DNA from: Sclerotiophoma versabilis
Taxonomy: Eukaryota > Ascomycota > Dothideomycetes > Pleosporales > Didymellaceae
Length of the DNA stretch: 64,000 bases
Assembly: GCA_012274445.1 (NCBI GenBank)
Contig: JAAROD010000015.1
Location: forward strand, 2,914,001 to 2,978,000
Reading direction: 5' to 3'
Under the pieces are notes generated by a model. That model saw only the letters and a list, made by a program, of their open reading frames with translations. It did not search any database and had not been told where the DNA came from. This document shows, piece by piece, positions 21,978-33,292 of this stretch (the stretch's first letter is position 1; each line of letters begins with the position of its first letter). A program made the translations under genes and the position numbers.

Positions 21978-23722
21978 ATGTCGGCCATCAACGAGAAGGA
22001 TCAATATGTCATTGATGGTGCCGACTCGCCTAACCACGGCATCAAGGACATCATCCACGATAAGGGCAACAACATCGGTGAAGCCGCTGATTTGTATGGC
22101 GATGTTCAGACAGCTGAGCAGTATGGATATGTTCAACGAGGTCTCAAGTCACGACACATTCAGTTCATCGCTCTCGGTGGTACCATCGGTACTGGTCTCT
22201 TCCTCGGTATTGCCACTGCTTTCGCCAACGCTGGTCCTCTCTCTGTCTTGCTCGGTTACACCATCACTGGTGTCGCTGTCTTCGGGATGATGCAGTGCCT
22301 CGGTGAGATGGCAACCTGGCTCCCTCTTCCTGGTGCTCTTCCCCAGTACTGCGCTCGTTACACGGATCCCGCTCTTGGCTTTGCTGTTGGGTAAGTATTC
22401 TCAAATGAGGCGAAATCTCCCTTTACTAACCCGTTGATAGTTGGAACAACTGGTACCAGGCCGCCATCACACTCTGCGCCGAAATCTCCGCTGCCGCTCT
22501 TGTCATCGGTTACTGGGATCAAGAAGGCAAGATTTCGCCTGCTGTCTGGATCAGTATCATCATCGTGATCATCGTCGCCCTCAATATCTTTGCTGTCAGC
22601 ATCTACGGCGAAGCGGAGTTCATCTTTGCGTCGGTCAAGATCATTACCATCCTCGGCCTGCTTATCGTCGCTCTCGTCATCATGCTCGGTGGTGCTCCTG
22701 ACCATGACCGTCGTGGCTTTAGGTACTGGAAGGAAGGTGCGATGAAAGAGTACGTCGGTACTGGCGCCACTGGTCGCTTCACTGGTCTCTGGTCTACCCT
22801 TGTCAACGCTGCCTTCTCGTACGGTGGTGTTGAGATGGTCGCCGTTGCCGCTGGTGAGGCCACCAACCCTCGCAAGAACATCCCCAAGGCCGTTCGTCGG
22901 GTCTTCTGGCGTATTCTGTTCTTTTACGTCCTCGGTTCCTTGATGATTGGTGTCACTGTATCCAGCAATGACCCCGCTCTTACTGATGAGAACGCCAAGG
23001 GCGCTCAGAGCTCCCCATGGGTCATCGCCATGAAGAACGCTGGCATTCCAGTTCTGCCTCACATCATCAATGCCGTCATTTTGACATCGGCCACATCGTC
23101 TGGTAACGCCTTCCTGTACTCTGGTTCGCGTTACATGTTCGCTCTCGCCCAGAACGGCCAGGCTCCCAAGTTCCTCCTGAAGTGCAGTAAGACCGGTGTC
23201 CCACTGTACTGCGTCATTATCACAGCCTCCATCAGTCTGCTCACTTACATGAGTGTCTCTACTGGTGCCAACACCGTCTTCCTGTGGTTCCAGAACTTGA
23301 CTACCATTGCCCAGCTTTTCACTTGGTGCTCGGTCTGCTACACGTACACCCGGTTCCGTAAGGCACTCATTGCCCAAGGTGTTGACCGTAACACTTTGAT
23401 CTTCAAGAGCAAGTGGCAGCCGTACACCGCTTGGATCGCTTTTGTCTACTTCGCCCTAATTATTGTCTTCAACGGCTTCAAGGTGTTCACCCAGACTAAG
23501 GGTGGCTGGGGCTCTGACCAGCTCACGTCTTTCTTCACTGCCTACGTCGGTGTTCCCATCTTCGTTCTCCTGTACGCTTTCTGGAAGATCTTCAAGCGCA
23601 CGAAGTTCGTCAACCCTGCTGAGGCCGATATTTGGTCCGGCAAGGCTGCTCTGGACGCTGAGGTCTGGCCCGAGCAGATTCCCAGGAACGCTCTCGAGAA
23701 GTTTTGGTTCTGGCTGTGCTAG
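21978..23722 (+). CDS. Amino-acid permease (YAT/AAP family)
   Basis: Two exons (21978-22390, 22441-23722), 564 residues. After a hydrophilic N-terminal tail comes the family signature QYGYVQRGLKSRHIQFIALG followed by GGTIGTGLF in TM1. Then GEMATWLPLPGA, FAVGWNNWYQAAITLCAEIS (TM3, split by the 50-bp intron), IYGEAEFIFASVKI, SYGGVEMVAVAAGEATNPRK, TSATSSGNAFLYSGSRYMFA and the C-terminal helices. Twelve transmembrane segments are expected, in the plasma membrane, carrying amino acids with protons. Closest style is the broad-specificity/INDA1-like fungal group, but the substrate cannot be read from sequence. The ATG is preceded by a good context (AAGATG). Codon use is biased toward C-ending codons, suggesting high expression. 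Confidence 0.94.
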
Positions 23723-24826
23723 GCTGGGCATGTTGCTTGTAAAAAGCTTGCGTTTTGTCCTTCGTTGGCAGCGAGTTCGATATCCATGAATTTAACATGA
23801 TGATCTATCTTCACTGTGATTGACAGTTGCACCTTTGTAACCATTATTGTTAGCTCCCTCACCTTGCAGTGAATTGATTGACCTGTGCCGGACAGATCGT
23901 GTGCGAGTAGGTTCGCGAAGCAGAGGATGATGTTTCGCACTATTCTGCGCCCTGCAGATTACACTTTAATGAGTGACTAATTTGTGTATCGCTAGTACTC
24001 TTTGCTGTTGTATGCGCCGAATTGGTGGAACACATGTACGAGACGTGCAAGGGAAAGACTCGCTTTTATCAATACGGGAATAATCCTAAGTTGTATAGAT
24101 GCGGTATTTTTTGAGGGGTATGCTCTTAAAGCAACTTTAAAGTATAGTTGTGCCTACACTCCGAACACCCTTAGAACTTGCTTCGCGAAGTAGTGTTAGA
24201 GCATCTGACGCACCGAAGGCGTCCACTTTCTGATCGTCTTTCAAGAACGTCATCGAAACCTATCTCTTGCAGGTGCACCCACGACATGGAAAGGTTTCCT
24301 TGCCGGAGTAGACTGCATAACTGTACCGATCTACGTGAGCCATATCAATTATTAGAACGAAGTTTTCTCGACCATGTGTGCTAGACACTAAGACTGCTGT
24401 GAAGGGTGCAGGGCTTGCGTTGGGGCAAGAGAGTGTGGCGGCAGCTGCAGGTGCACCCGCAGGACCCACCCGTCTTTACCTAATTGGGGCTAATCCGATT
24501 GAACCCTCCTGCCGTCCGCGTCACGGTACACCGTAAAGCACCTCCAGTCAGCAACATTCAATAAGCACAACACCCTCGCGCTCTCTACATGCTGTAACAT
24601 TCACATTAACATCACAACTGTTACCGGCCGTCAGACTTCAGGAGACAACGTCCCGAGCGCCACTTCGTCGAGAGCCTGCGCACCTTTCGTCTTCTGGATC
24701 TACGATGTGACGGCAAGATCCGTACCAGTGAGACGAATTTGAGTCGCATCGAAGCGCAGTGGGAGCGAATTCACCAGAGTTCTTCTCGTGTCTGCCTTTC
24801 CTCTCAATACTTCTCCAACCAGAAGG
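23723..24826. other. Intergenic, permease to Zn2Cys6 factor
   Basis: About 1.1 kb. The left part should be the permease 3' UTR and the right part the promoter of the next gene. A 12-bp motif GCAGGTGCACCC occurs twice in direct orientation (near 24270 and 24447). No gene, RNA or mobile element was seen. Confidence 0.45.
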
Positions 24827-27179
24827 ATGTCGCATCAAATCACCCGATCGCCTGAACAAGAAGGAGCCGGGAATCTGTTGGCAATGCTCAACCAACCCGT
24901 AGACAGACCCGGGGTCGAACAGTCCAAAAAACCCGAGCAAGCGCTGAATAGAGCGTGCGAAGCCTGTCGGACGTCAAAAGTTCGGTGCTTGGCAAACCCT
25001 GATCCAAATTCGAATGTATGCCAACGATGCGCCAAGGCTAACAGAACTTGCATCTTTGCGCCGCCGATCAAACGACGTCAACGAAAGAGAACAGATGTAC
25101 GGGTCGCAGAACTTGAGAAAGAAATCAAGAAGATGCAGTCTCTTATCAAGGGTAGCAATCATTCATCCTCTGGCACTAGTGACCACGAATCTGCAGACGA
25201 GGGTTCTGAGAGAGATATCGGAGCAGAAGAATCGTCCCCTCTAGAATCTCAGAGGCACAGAAGCACGACGACTACGACATCAACATTCACTCATCATTGG
25301 CCGAACGCTATCGGCCCAAGGTCACCGAGAGACGCTCCTGCGAGCAATTGCGGTTCCAAAGACTTGCTTGGACCTGTTGACGACATCATTGATCGTGCTG
25401 TCATCACCCAAGAGCTTTCGGAAGAGCTACTGAACATCTGGCGCAATGAGATGGTTGCTGCAAGCCCAGGCATATACATTCCCAAAGACTGGACTGCGGC
25501 ACAACTCAGGCAGAGAAAACCTTCTTTGTTCTATGCCATTATGGCAGCGGCAGCGCATTCAAAGGGCTCAGAACTCTCAGACAAGCTCCACGAAGAAGCA
25601 GTGTACTATTATGCTCGGACTGCATTCATCAATGGCGAAAAATCCGTGCAGACAATCCAAGCTCTGCTTGTGACGGTAGCTTTCTATTCTCCGCCAAAGA
25701 CTCCAGGCCAGCTACAGATTTATCAATGGGTCAATATGGCCGCCAGTATGGCATTAGAACTGGGCCTTGCATCAAAGCCGCGAACACACGAGCAGTTACC
25801 AAAGCGAGCTATTCGGTCTCTGCAGAAAATCTCATCACCAGAGGAACTTCTCGAGCATTGTCGCACGGTTCTATACCTGTATGTCGTGTGCGCAGGGTTC
25901 TCAATGAGACTAAAGCGGCCCAACATACTGCTATTCAATAGTTGGATGGAGGAGTGCCTGAACATGCTTGAAAAATCGCCATTACAAGCTGATCAGCGAA
26001 TTCTAGCATGGCTCAAGCTGCAGCGCATTGCGGACGAAGCAAACACAGCATTCGGTTTTGATGACGCAAGTACCAGCTTCAGTCTGTCAGAGCTGCGTAT
26101 GCAGATGATCTTGCGCATCTTTGAGCGAAGAATGCACGATTGGAAAAAATCTGTGCCGAAAGACGTGTTGACGTTGACTCTGACAATGGAGTATCATCAG
26201 AGTATGTCAAGGTTGACGAATAGCTTCCGAGGGAATTTGAGTACTAACAGGCGTTCTTATAGACATGCTCTCGATGTGGGAATTTGGTATGGATGGAGGA
26301 CGCTACGACGTAACAGAGTTTAGAAACCGGCATCTGACGCTACCTGCTCTCGACGACGATTCTGTACAACCAGAATCTCTTCTGTCCCGCTCTGCACTCC
26401 AGATCAACGCTACGACAAAATGCATCATTGAAGCCCATGCTATATTAGAGCGTTTCATCGGAATAGCCACGGACACGCTGCAAAAAGCCCCGAATCTTCT
26501 CTTCGTCAGAGCGATCTACGCCCTTGTAGTCCTTATGAAAGCGGACTATGCGGTAGGTACTGATCCTGAGATGGGCGAAATCCTTGATTCAAAGAGTCTG
26601 AAAGTCGATCATTACCTCCAGACTGTACACAAGAAAAGCTCAGAAGCAATAGGGCCTCAGAAGTGTCGTATGCCAACTCATTGGACATTCGTCTTAGAGC
26701 AGAAGCTGATGTCGTGGCGCGAGGAGTATCTGGAATGGTGGCGTGAAGGACGGCATCTAAAAAGAAGGAAAACACAGGGCAACAGCACCGCAAATACCAG
26801 CGGTACAAGATCTCCCATCATCATCGGAGATGGCAAAAGTGAGAGGCCACAACAAGAGACTGTCGATAAGACACAGGACGCGCCAGACCTTGCACGTCAC
26901 CTATCGCAGCCACAACAGACCGCACCATTGCAAGGCTCAAACTTCGGCATTAGCAACTCTTACGCTTGGACACCGGGTAGCATGCCCCAGGGCTCAAGCC
27001 AAGCCCTCGGCGACCAGTCAACCTTCACACCTGACATGGGCGATTTCTCTGCAGCGTTCCAGAATGGCGATCTGTATCTGTGGAACGACATCAATGACAA
27101 CTTTGGCGGGTGGATACCACAGGGTGGTAGTTTATATACCGAGATGGGTTTTGGCCCACTGAACGGGCAGGGCTATTGA
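24827..27179 (+). CDS. Zn2Cys6 fungal-specific transcription factor
   Basis: Two exons (24827-26201, 26263-27179), 763 residues, starting at ATG 24827. The zinc cluster is RACEACRTSKVRC..CQRCAKANRTC with Cys 44, 47, 54, 65, 68 and 75. The ten-residue central loop is longer than the usual six, as in Leu3/War1/Sef1-like regulators. A basic linker (KRRQRKRTDVRVAELEKEIK) leads into a short coiled coil for dimerisation. The middle has the fungal MHR domain (LFYAIMAAAAHSKG, VNMAASMALELGLASKP). The C-terminus is Gly/Asn/Trp-rich and acidic (FQNGDLYLWNDINDNFGGWI), like an activation region. Its target genes are unknown; it lies in tandem just after the permease, so regulation of amino-acid uptake is possible but only inferred. 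Confidence 0.88.
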
Positions 27180-27651
27180 GATAGCACTTGAAAAGTTAAA
27201 AATGCATTGGGGTGCCGTACGTCACATCAGTAACGGCTTAATTCGTAGTCGGTGACAGGAATGGTACCAATTGTACTACAACTTGACCAGTCTCCGAATC
27301 GCGGTGACTGGTACAGTCACAAAAGACCAGACATGCCGTTAGAGATAGCTACCAGAATCCCGCTTGGTTGACCAGAACGGGGGATGAGGAAGATCTGCAG
27401 TCCGGTATACGCAACAGACATGTACGCCTGACACATTTTACTGGGGAGAATTATGAGTTTGCGCCGGCTCGCTCGTCTGATGGACACGCCGTACTGGACG
27501 TTCAAGGTAGATTCAATTCCATCAGATAACCAATTCAACACCTTTGGTGGGCTAGTTTACAAACAAGAATAACAGCCACAACTCTTCTTCCCAGCCACCA
27601 TCTCAGTCTCCACCCACTCCACATCATCCTTACACCAGCGCTTCTGCTGCT
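27180..27651. other. Short intergenic gap
   Basis: About 470 bp between two genes that converge. No feature is seen beyond presumed 3' UTRs. Confidence 0.5.
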
Positions 27652-29487
27652 CTAAAATAATGCACCACCACTGCCGCCACTCAACCACTCGGCAACATCA
27701 TCTTCCAATCTCCTTCTACGACGCTCCACCCTCACCTTCCTAGCCCGAACTCTATCTGCAACCGCATGGAATCGCAGCGCCTCCCTCTGGCCCCTGAACC
27801 CTTTCTTACTTATCCTTGGCCTGAGCGTCTTCCATCTAGCGCCCGCAAACGCACGGCCGTCACCGTACCGTATCCTGCTGCTCAGCGGGCGGCGCGCGGC
27901 TCTCAGACGGCGCGCGGACCGGAGGATATGCGGCGCGGTGCGGCGCGGTGCGCGCTGCGTACTGTCCGTGGGCTCGACGACTTGCACCGGCCTGCGAGAC
28001 ATGCGGGAGCGCGGCACGATCCTAACGCTGTGTTTGACAAGGAGCACGGGGGTGTTGGGTGTCAGCGCTGAGATTTGTGCGGAGAGCACTTGCACGCGTT
28101 TGATTATGCGTCTTACGCGGCCGTGGATCATGCCTAGGTTGTGGCGTAGGTGGGTTTTCTGTATTGGCCGGTAGAGTTTGTGGTGCTGGGTTGCGGCGGC
28201 GATTTGTGTGGCATTGGGGTCTTTGGGAAGGGGAGGGTGCGGGAAAAAGGGTGTGTCGGGGAGGTGGCTGGATAGTTGAGCGTGAAGAAGGCGGGATCGC
28301 TTTTTGATTATGCGCAGGCCGCCGTACAGGTGAGTGAGGAACGATTGGAAGTCTCGTTGTCGTGGAGAGGGCGAGTGGGATGCTGGAGAGGCCGGGGAGA
28401 GGGAGATGGAACGCATGACGAAGTCGAGGCCGGAGGGGTCGCGGTGGGTGGCACGTCTGTGTTGGAGAGATGCTGGGGACGAGGCGTCAGGAGTTCCAGA
28501 TTTGAGGGCGTACTCGGCATGCGAAGGGGGTATGGCAGTGGAAATCTCGGCTGGGGTCTGCAGCGTGACCGTCTTGACAAGACCCCGTTCCTTACCACTG
28601 GACAATGTGGAGGGTGATGCAAGACGCTTCTTCTGGTTCCTCTCCCTCCATCTTTGTAGTCCTTCCAAGCGGCTTCCCTTCAACCCCGTCACGAGCCTGA
28701 GCTGCTCCGTCAGCCTTGCAAGATTCTTACCCGACAATGTTGCTCTCTGATCAACATCCTCAACTATCAACTTCATGTTCTTTGCCTTTGCTGCGTCAGA
28801 CTCGGCAGACGGTCCAGAATTGACCCTCCTCACTGCAAACCCCTGACCTTCCCGCCGCTTTTGCAGTTCAACGAGTTCAGTGTTGTTTTCACGAAACGCC
28901 TTTGTGCGTTCTCGATATGCTTTCTTCCTCTCCCGTCTCGCTTCTGCGAGCTGCAGTAGTCTTTTTTCTTCGATGAAGACTGCTTCTACCCTTGTTGTCT
29001 TCGTCTCTTTCACGTGTTCTTGTATCTTCATCTCATCACGTCGCAACTTATCGGCTTGTTGCCGTAGCAGTTGCGGCAAAAGTTTCGCATCAGGTTTTTG
29101 GTCTGTGGGTTCTTTGACGTTATGCGCCCGATCTAGCCGTTCACTATGTTTTATCTTAGATGAGCCTCTTCTCCGGGACTCGGTCTTTTTGACGAGTGGT
29201 TGCTTTGGTCCCTCTAATCTGGATGACGTAGGTTGTATGTGGGCAGGAATAGTTTGAGATTTAGCGGGTTGGTTTTGAGCATGCGAATCCGGTTCTGAAT
29301 ATCCAGGTCCTGTCGAAGACTCGGGCTGTATCATCCACGGCTGGGCTTTCTGTTTGACATATAAACCTCTCAGCTTGGTAAAGGTACTCTTGGCACGAAT
29401 TCCCTCGGTGCTCGGGATGGGTGCATGTATATGTCTGTGTTGTGGTCTCTGACTCGCGCAGAAAAGCAAAGACGTGGACTGCTTCAT
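27652..29487 (-). CDS. Very basic, probably mitochondrial protein of unknown function
   Basis: A single-exon frame of 611 codons from ATG 29487. The N-terminus (MKQSTSLLFCASQRPQHRHI) has no acidic residue for over 20 positions and suits mitochondrial import. The middle is charged and helical (KLRRDEMKIQEHVKETKTTR, EARRERKKAYRERTKAFREN). The C-terminal third is extremely Arg-rich (RTAPHILRSARRLRAARRPL) and ends EWLSGGSGGALF. The pattern resembles rapidly evolving mitochondrial ribosome- or RNA-associated proteins of filamentous fungi, but no domain is recognised. It follows the next mitochondrion-type gene on the same strand by only about 85 bp. Splicing of the upstream gene could bring its end even closer. 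Confidence 0.7.
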   Translation of the reverse strand: MKQSTSLLFCASQRPQHRHIHAPIPSTEGIRAKSTFTKLRGLYVKQKAQPWMIQPESSTGPGYSEPDSHAQNQPAKSQTIPAHIQPTSSRLEGPKQPLVKKTESRRRGSSKIKHSERLDRAHNVKEPTDQKPDAKLLPQLLRQQADKLRRDEMKIQEHVKETKTTRVEAVFIEEKRLLQLAEARRERKKAYRERTKAFRENNTELVELQKRREGQGFAVRRVNSGPSAESDAAKAKNMKLIVEDVDQRATLSGKNLARLTEQLRLVTGLKGSRLEGLQRWRERNQKKRLASPSTLSSGKERGLVKTVTLQTPAEISTAIPPSHAEYALKSGTPDASSPASLQHRRATHRDPSGLDFVMRSISLSPASPASHSPSPRQRDFQSFLTHLYGGLRIIKKRSRLLHAQLSSHLPDTPFFPHPPLPKDPNATQIAAATQHHKLYRPIQKTHLRHNLGMIHGRVRRIIKRVQVLSAQISALTPNTPVLLVKHSVRIVPRSRMSRRPVQVVEPTDSTQRAPRRTAPHILRSARRLRAARRPLSSRIRYGDGRAFAGARWKTLRPRISKKGFRGQREALRFHAVADRVRARKVRVERRRRRLEDDVAEWLSGGSGGALF

Positions 29488-29571
29488 GGACTGAGCAGGG
29501 ACAGTTGGATTGGATGTATCATGCACCGACTACATGATCGATTAGACATATGAGTAATTATTTGGATTCTA

Positions 29572-31696
29572 TCATGGGTTACCTGCATTCATATTGGAAC
29601 TCAAACCACCTTCTAAAAGCTTCCTTGCCTCCTTGCTGAAATCACTAATTCTCTGGGTCTCAATGCCTTCCTGTGGGTGTAGCCGAACGGCTGACCAGCG
29701 CGAGAACGGCACATCGATCATAGTAGTGTGGAGATCTGCCTCGGCGATTCCTGTCTTCTTGTCGACTGCCTTTCCACGCATCAAAGTTAGACCTCCTTCG
29801 GTGAGAGCACCAAAGCTGCCTCTGAATACAGCCATCTCTTGGGAGTCTTCTGCTGTGTGCTGCCAGGACCCACCAGGTACGGAGTCGACTGTGCTTGGAA
29901 TGACGCCGAATTCCCAGCTCCATGCAGCCCTTTCGATGGATTCTTCGACATGTTTCAAATGTTTGAAAGAAACAGCATCGTCCTCTCCTTGGACTGTTGC
30001 AGCAGAGATGAAGAATTGAATAAAGTCTCCATCTTGGATGACGGGTTTGAGGGCCGTGGAGAAATCGTCCACGCTGTCAAAGTCATCCGCCATAGCAGCC
30101 TCTGTAGGTACTATCCGTGCTGGTGCGCCGACAGGCATTGGATCCAGAGACAGCAAACCAGCCTTCTTGCCCCATCCACCTCCACCGCTGAGAACCTTGT
30201 GCAGTCGAGCGCCTCTTGTAAGTGCTTCTTGGATCATGATGTTCCATCGAGGTGGATGTTCTTCCCAAAGAGCCTCAAAACCTTTCTGTTCAAAGTATTT
30301 GTAGTCTTCTGAGCTCATGCTCTCCGGATCTATACCCAGTTCGTTGAAGATCAATCGTTGGGTGTCTTTGGTGGAGACGTGTGCCTTGTCTTTGGGGATG
30401 ACCAAAGCCCAAGCAGAAGTGGCCTGAGCTGGCTCGTCTCTTGACTTGAAGAATTGAGGGACGACTTGCTCCAATTCTGTAGAAGCTGTCATCTTGACTT
30501 GGTCAGGGCCAACAATGCCTCGAATGATGTTGCCCATATGACCATCGACCTGACGTGGCATGGTCAGGGGGAGCAACGGAATGCCCAATGCTGGAGCTTC
30601 CCAATGCAAGTGCGATTGTACCATGGATGGACCAGGCTGCGGATCATCTGCAGATAGGTTGATGACGGCCGTCTTCTTCTCCCTCCGTGTTCGGAGTTCA
30701 AATCTATCGTCGGTTGAAGACCATTGCCAGGTCGAATTGATCAAGGTGCTGGGTTGACCCGTCTGGAATACAGTGTTCGCCAACGGCAGTCGCACCCTGT
30801 CGTAGTGCCTGCCTGTCGCCTTGGTGTGGGTGTGTGCGAGGAAGTCGATGCAGCCAAGCTCTCCGTTAGGTTTTGGCTGCGCCGACACTTCTGCTTTGGC
30901 AGGTAGTACGACATATGCGATGCCCTCGTGTCCAGTCTCGGTGACGGGCGGTTGCGTTGAGCGGAATCTGAACTCTCCAAGAGCATCGCGCTCACTATCG
31001 CCGCCAATTGGCTTTGCCTCGGGCAGTCTGTCGACAACAGCGCAAATGGCATGCACCTTTGGCAGCGGGCTGGCGAGGTTTTGGTACAGCTTTGCGAGTG
31101 CCTTCTCCAAGAAGACGCGGTCGTCGAGGAGCCATGTGGCAAAGGAGGGGGTGACGAGGAAGATGACGAGGTTCTGGTTCGGAAGGAGTGACGGTTGGAC
31201 GGGCTCGAGCTTCTCGACGAAGTGCTCAGGTTTCTGCGGGGGCTGAGTATGGGTGCTGGTTCACGGTGGCAGGGACACTCACGGCAGCGGTGACAGAAGC
31301 AGGTATGAGGATAGCGCTGTTGACCGGGACGATACCGCTGTCGTGCAGCTTTGGAGTGAGGAAGTGGCTGAACTCCCTCAGGCGTTTTATGCGCTCGGAC
31401 TTTTGTCTGATGTGCTCGTCGTGCTCGATTTTCTTGACTTTCCTCTGGTGCAGTCTGTAGCCAGTGAGGTCCAGTCTCTTGTGAAGGACGCCAGGTTTGG
31501 GCTGGGCGTCGGGCGCGTGTGCGTGTGCGTCTGCGTGTGCGTCTGCGTCTGCGTGTGGGCCTGCGCCTGTGACTGCCTCGTGCGGCGTTGCTTCATCCGC
31601 GAAGGAGCGCGCAGGCCGGTATGGGCGCTGCAACGCACCCACGGCGCCACGAGGCGTCCGCAAGAGGCGGCATGGTCGTGCGGCCAAGAGCGTCAT
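29572..31696 (-). CDS. Mitochondrion-targeted conserved fungal protein, possibly FIST-domain
   Basis: Two exons (31696-31283, 31233-29572), 691 residues. The N-terminus MTLLAARPCRLLRTPRGAVG is a clear mitochondrial presequence. It is followed by a low-complexity His/Ala/Asp tract (HADADAHADAHAHAPD) coded by a CTGCGT/GTGCGT-type simple repeat. The body has LVIFLVTPSFATWLL, AICAVVDRLPEA, GHMGNIIRGIVGP, ASTELEQVVPQFFKS and LHKVLSGGGGWGKKAGLLSL. These blocks look like the fungal proteins annotated with a FIST (sensory, ligand-binding) domain, which I recall rather than can prove. The C-terminus is uncertain: a weak donor (GTAACC) near 29572 could splice to a short extra exon ending at 29519. Function unknown. 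Confidence 0.7.
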
Positions 31697-32136
31697 CGGT
31701 CGGAGGTCAATTGGTCTTGGTCATGGTCTTGGTCGTGGTCGTGGTCACGGGTTTGGTCGTGGTCATGGTCGCAGCACACCGGCGAGCAGTCCATGAGGTC
31801 AGTACGCGGAGCTCCAACTCTAGTTTCGCTACCGTGTCCGTGCGGGCTCAGAGCCAATGCGAAACGCAAGGGCGACGGGCGCGATATGAGCAGCCACTCC
31901 TGACATTCTGCCGTGCCAGCACTCGTAGAGGGCAGTCTCCCGCCGCACCCTCCCATCCTACGCCTCCACCGCCGCCGAGCGCTGCGTCCCATTGTGCCCG
32001 CGTTGACACGTTTCCGAGCGGCCACATTGCGCGCCCGCCTCCTTACCACGCCCGCCTTTCCTTCTGATGCACCTCCTATAGACGGCTTCAATTCCTGGCC
32101 AGCCGCGGTCTGCCTCCTCCTCGCACGCCGCCCATC
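31697..32136. promoter_or_regulatory. Divergent promoter with GGTCNT-type simple repeat
   Basis: This 440-bp gap separates the start of the mitochondrial gene (minus) and of the Anp1-like gene (plus). At about 31710-31780 it is a hexamer-like run of GGTCTT/GGTCAT/GGTCGT/GGTCAC units directly at the 5' side of the minus-strand ATG. The right part is C-rich with CCGCC and CCTCC clusters and no TATA box. Confidence 0.5.
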
Positions 32137-33292
32137 ATGTCACGCTCGTTCCGCCGCTCGAATCCCATCACCATCCTCCTCGCTGCCATCCTCTGCATCG
32201 GCTTCTTCGTCTTCTTCTTCTCCGCCAACGATGGGCCCACATTCACCAAGAAGACCGCCAAGGGCGAGACAGCCTCGAGCCCGCTGTCGCCGCCCTCGCT
32301 GCCGTTCCGCAAGTCCAAGGCGAACGCCCCCCAGGCCGCGCCGCCCGTCGTGCACTACTACATGAACAACATCACCACCTCGCGCACGCCGATCGAGAAC
32401 GACGAGACGGTCCTGATCCTCACCCCGCTGGCCCGCTTCTACGACGGCTACTGGGACAACCTGCTGAAGCTCAGCTACCCGCACAATCTCATCTCCCTCG
32501 GCTTCATAATACCCAAGACGAAGGAGGGCAACGCCGCCTACGCCGCGCTGCAGGCCCAGGTCACCAAGACCCAGTCCGGTCCCAAGAGCAAGCGCTTTGC
32601 CGCCGTCACCATCCTGCGCCAGGATACCGAAGTCCCGTTGCAGTCGCAGGACGAGGCCGAGCGACACAAGATGGAGAACCAGAAGGCGCGCCGCGCAGCC
32701 ATGGCCAAGGCGCGCAACTCGCTGCTGTTCACCACCATGGGCCCCACTACATCCTGGGTGCTCTGGATGGACGCCGACATCATCGAGACCCCGCCTTCGC
32801 TCATCCAGGATCTCGCCGCCTACGACGTGCCCATCATCGCGCCCAACTGCTTTCAGCGCTACTACAACGACGACAAGAAGGCCATGGACCAGCGTCCGTA
32901 CGACTTCAACAACTGGATCGACAGCCCGACCGCGAGGGAGCTGGGCGCCAAGATGGGCAAGGACGATATCCTGCTCGAGGGCTATGCCGAGATGGCGACG
33001 TACCGCAGCTTGATGGCCTACATGCATGACGCCTCGGCCGACGCGGGCGCAAAGGTCAAGCTTGATGGTGTTGGCGGCGCGACGCTGCTGGTCAAGGCTG
33101 AGGTGCACCGCGACGGCGCCATGTTCCCTCCATTTGCCTTTTATCACCTTATCGAGACGGAGGGATTCGCCAAGATGGCAGCCAGACTGAACTGGGAAAG
33201 CTATGGTCTGCCAAACTACCTTGTAAGTTGTCATGTTTGACAATCCTCGACCCGCACTAACAAAGGCCAAGGTATACCACTACAACGAGTGA
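32137..33292 (+). CDS. Anp1-like alpha-1,6-mannosyltransferase subunit (Anp1/Mnn9/Van1 family)
   Basis: Two exons (32137-33222, 33272-33292), 368 residues. It is a type II Golgi membrane protein: a short basic cytosolic tail (MSRSFRRSN), one hydrophobic anchor (PITILLAAILCIGFFVFFFS), and a lumenal catalytic domain. Family blocks are ETVLILTPLARFYDGYWDNL, YPHNLISLGFIIPKTKEGNA, LLFTTMGPTTSWVLWMDADI (DxD-type motif in WMDADI), IIAPNCFQRY and GGATLLVKAEVHRDGAMFPP. Within the family the ARFYDGYWDN and IPKTKEGNA text points to Anp1 rather than Mnn9 or Van1. These proteins form mannan polymerase complexes that extend the N-glycan outer chain. The last exon is only seven codons (VYHYNE plus stop), joined by a 49-bp intron. 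Codon use is strongly G/C at third positions. Confidence 0.9.

Noticed and set aside
22358..23377. 339-codon minus-strand frame opposite the permease
   Set aside because: Acid-rich antisense shadow of a codon-biased membrane protein.
32140..33270. 376-codon minus-strand frame opposite the Anp1-like gene
   Set aside because: Its composition (Arg/Val/Gly/His/Asp-rich, no motif) is that of the antisense of a GC3-biased gene; the plus strand has a clear family match.
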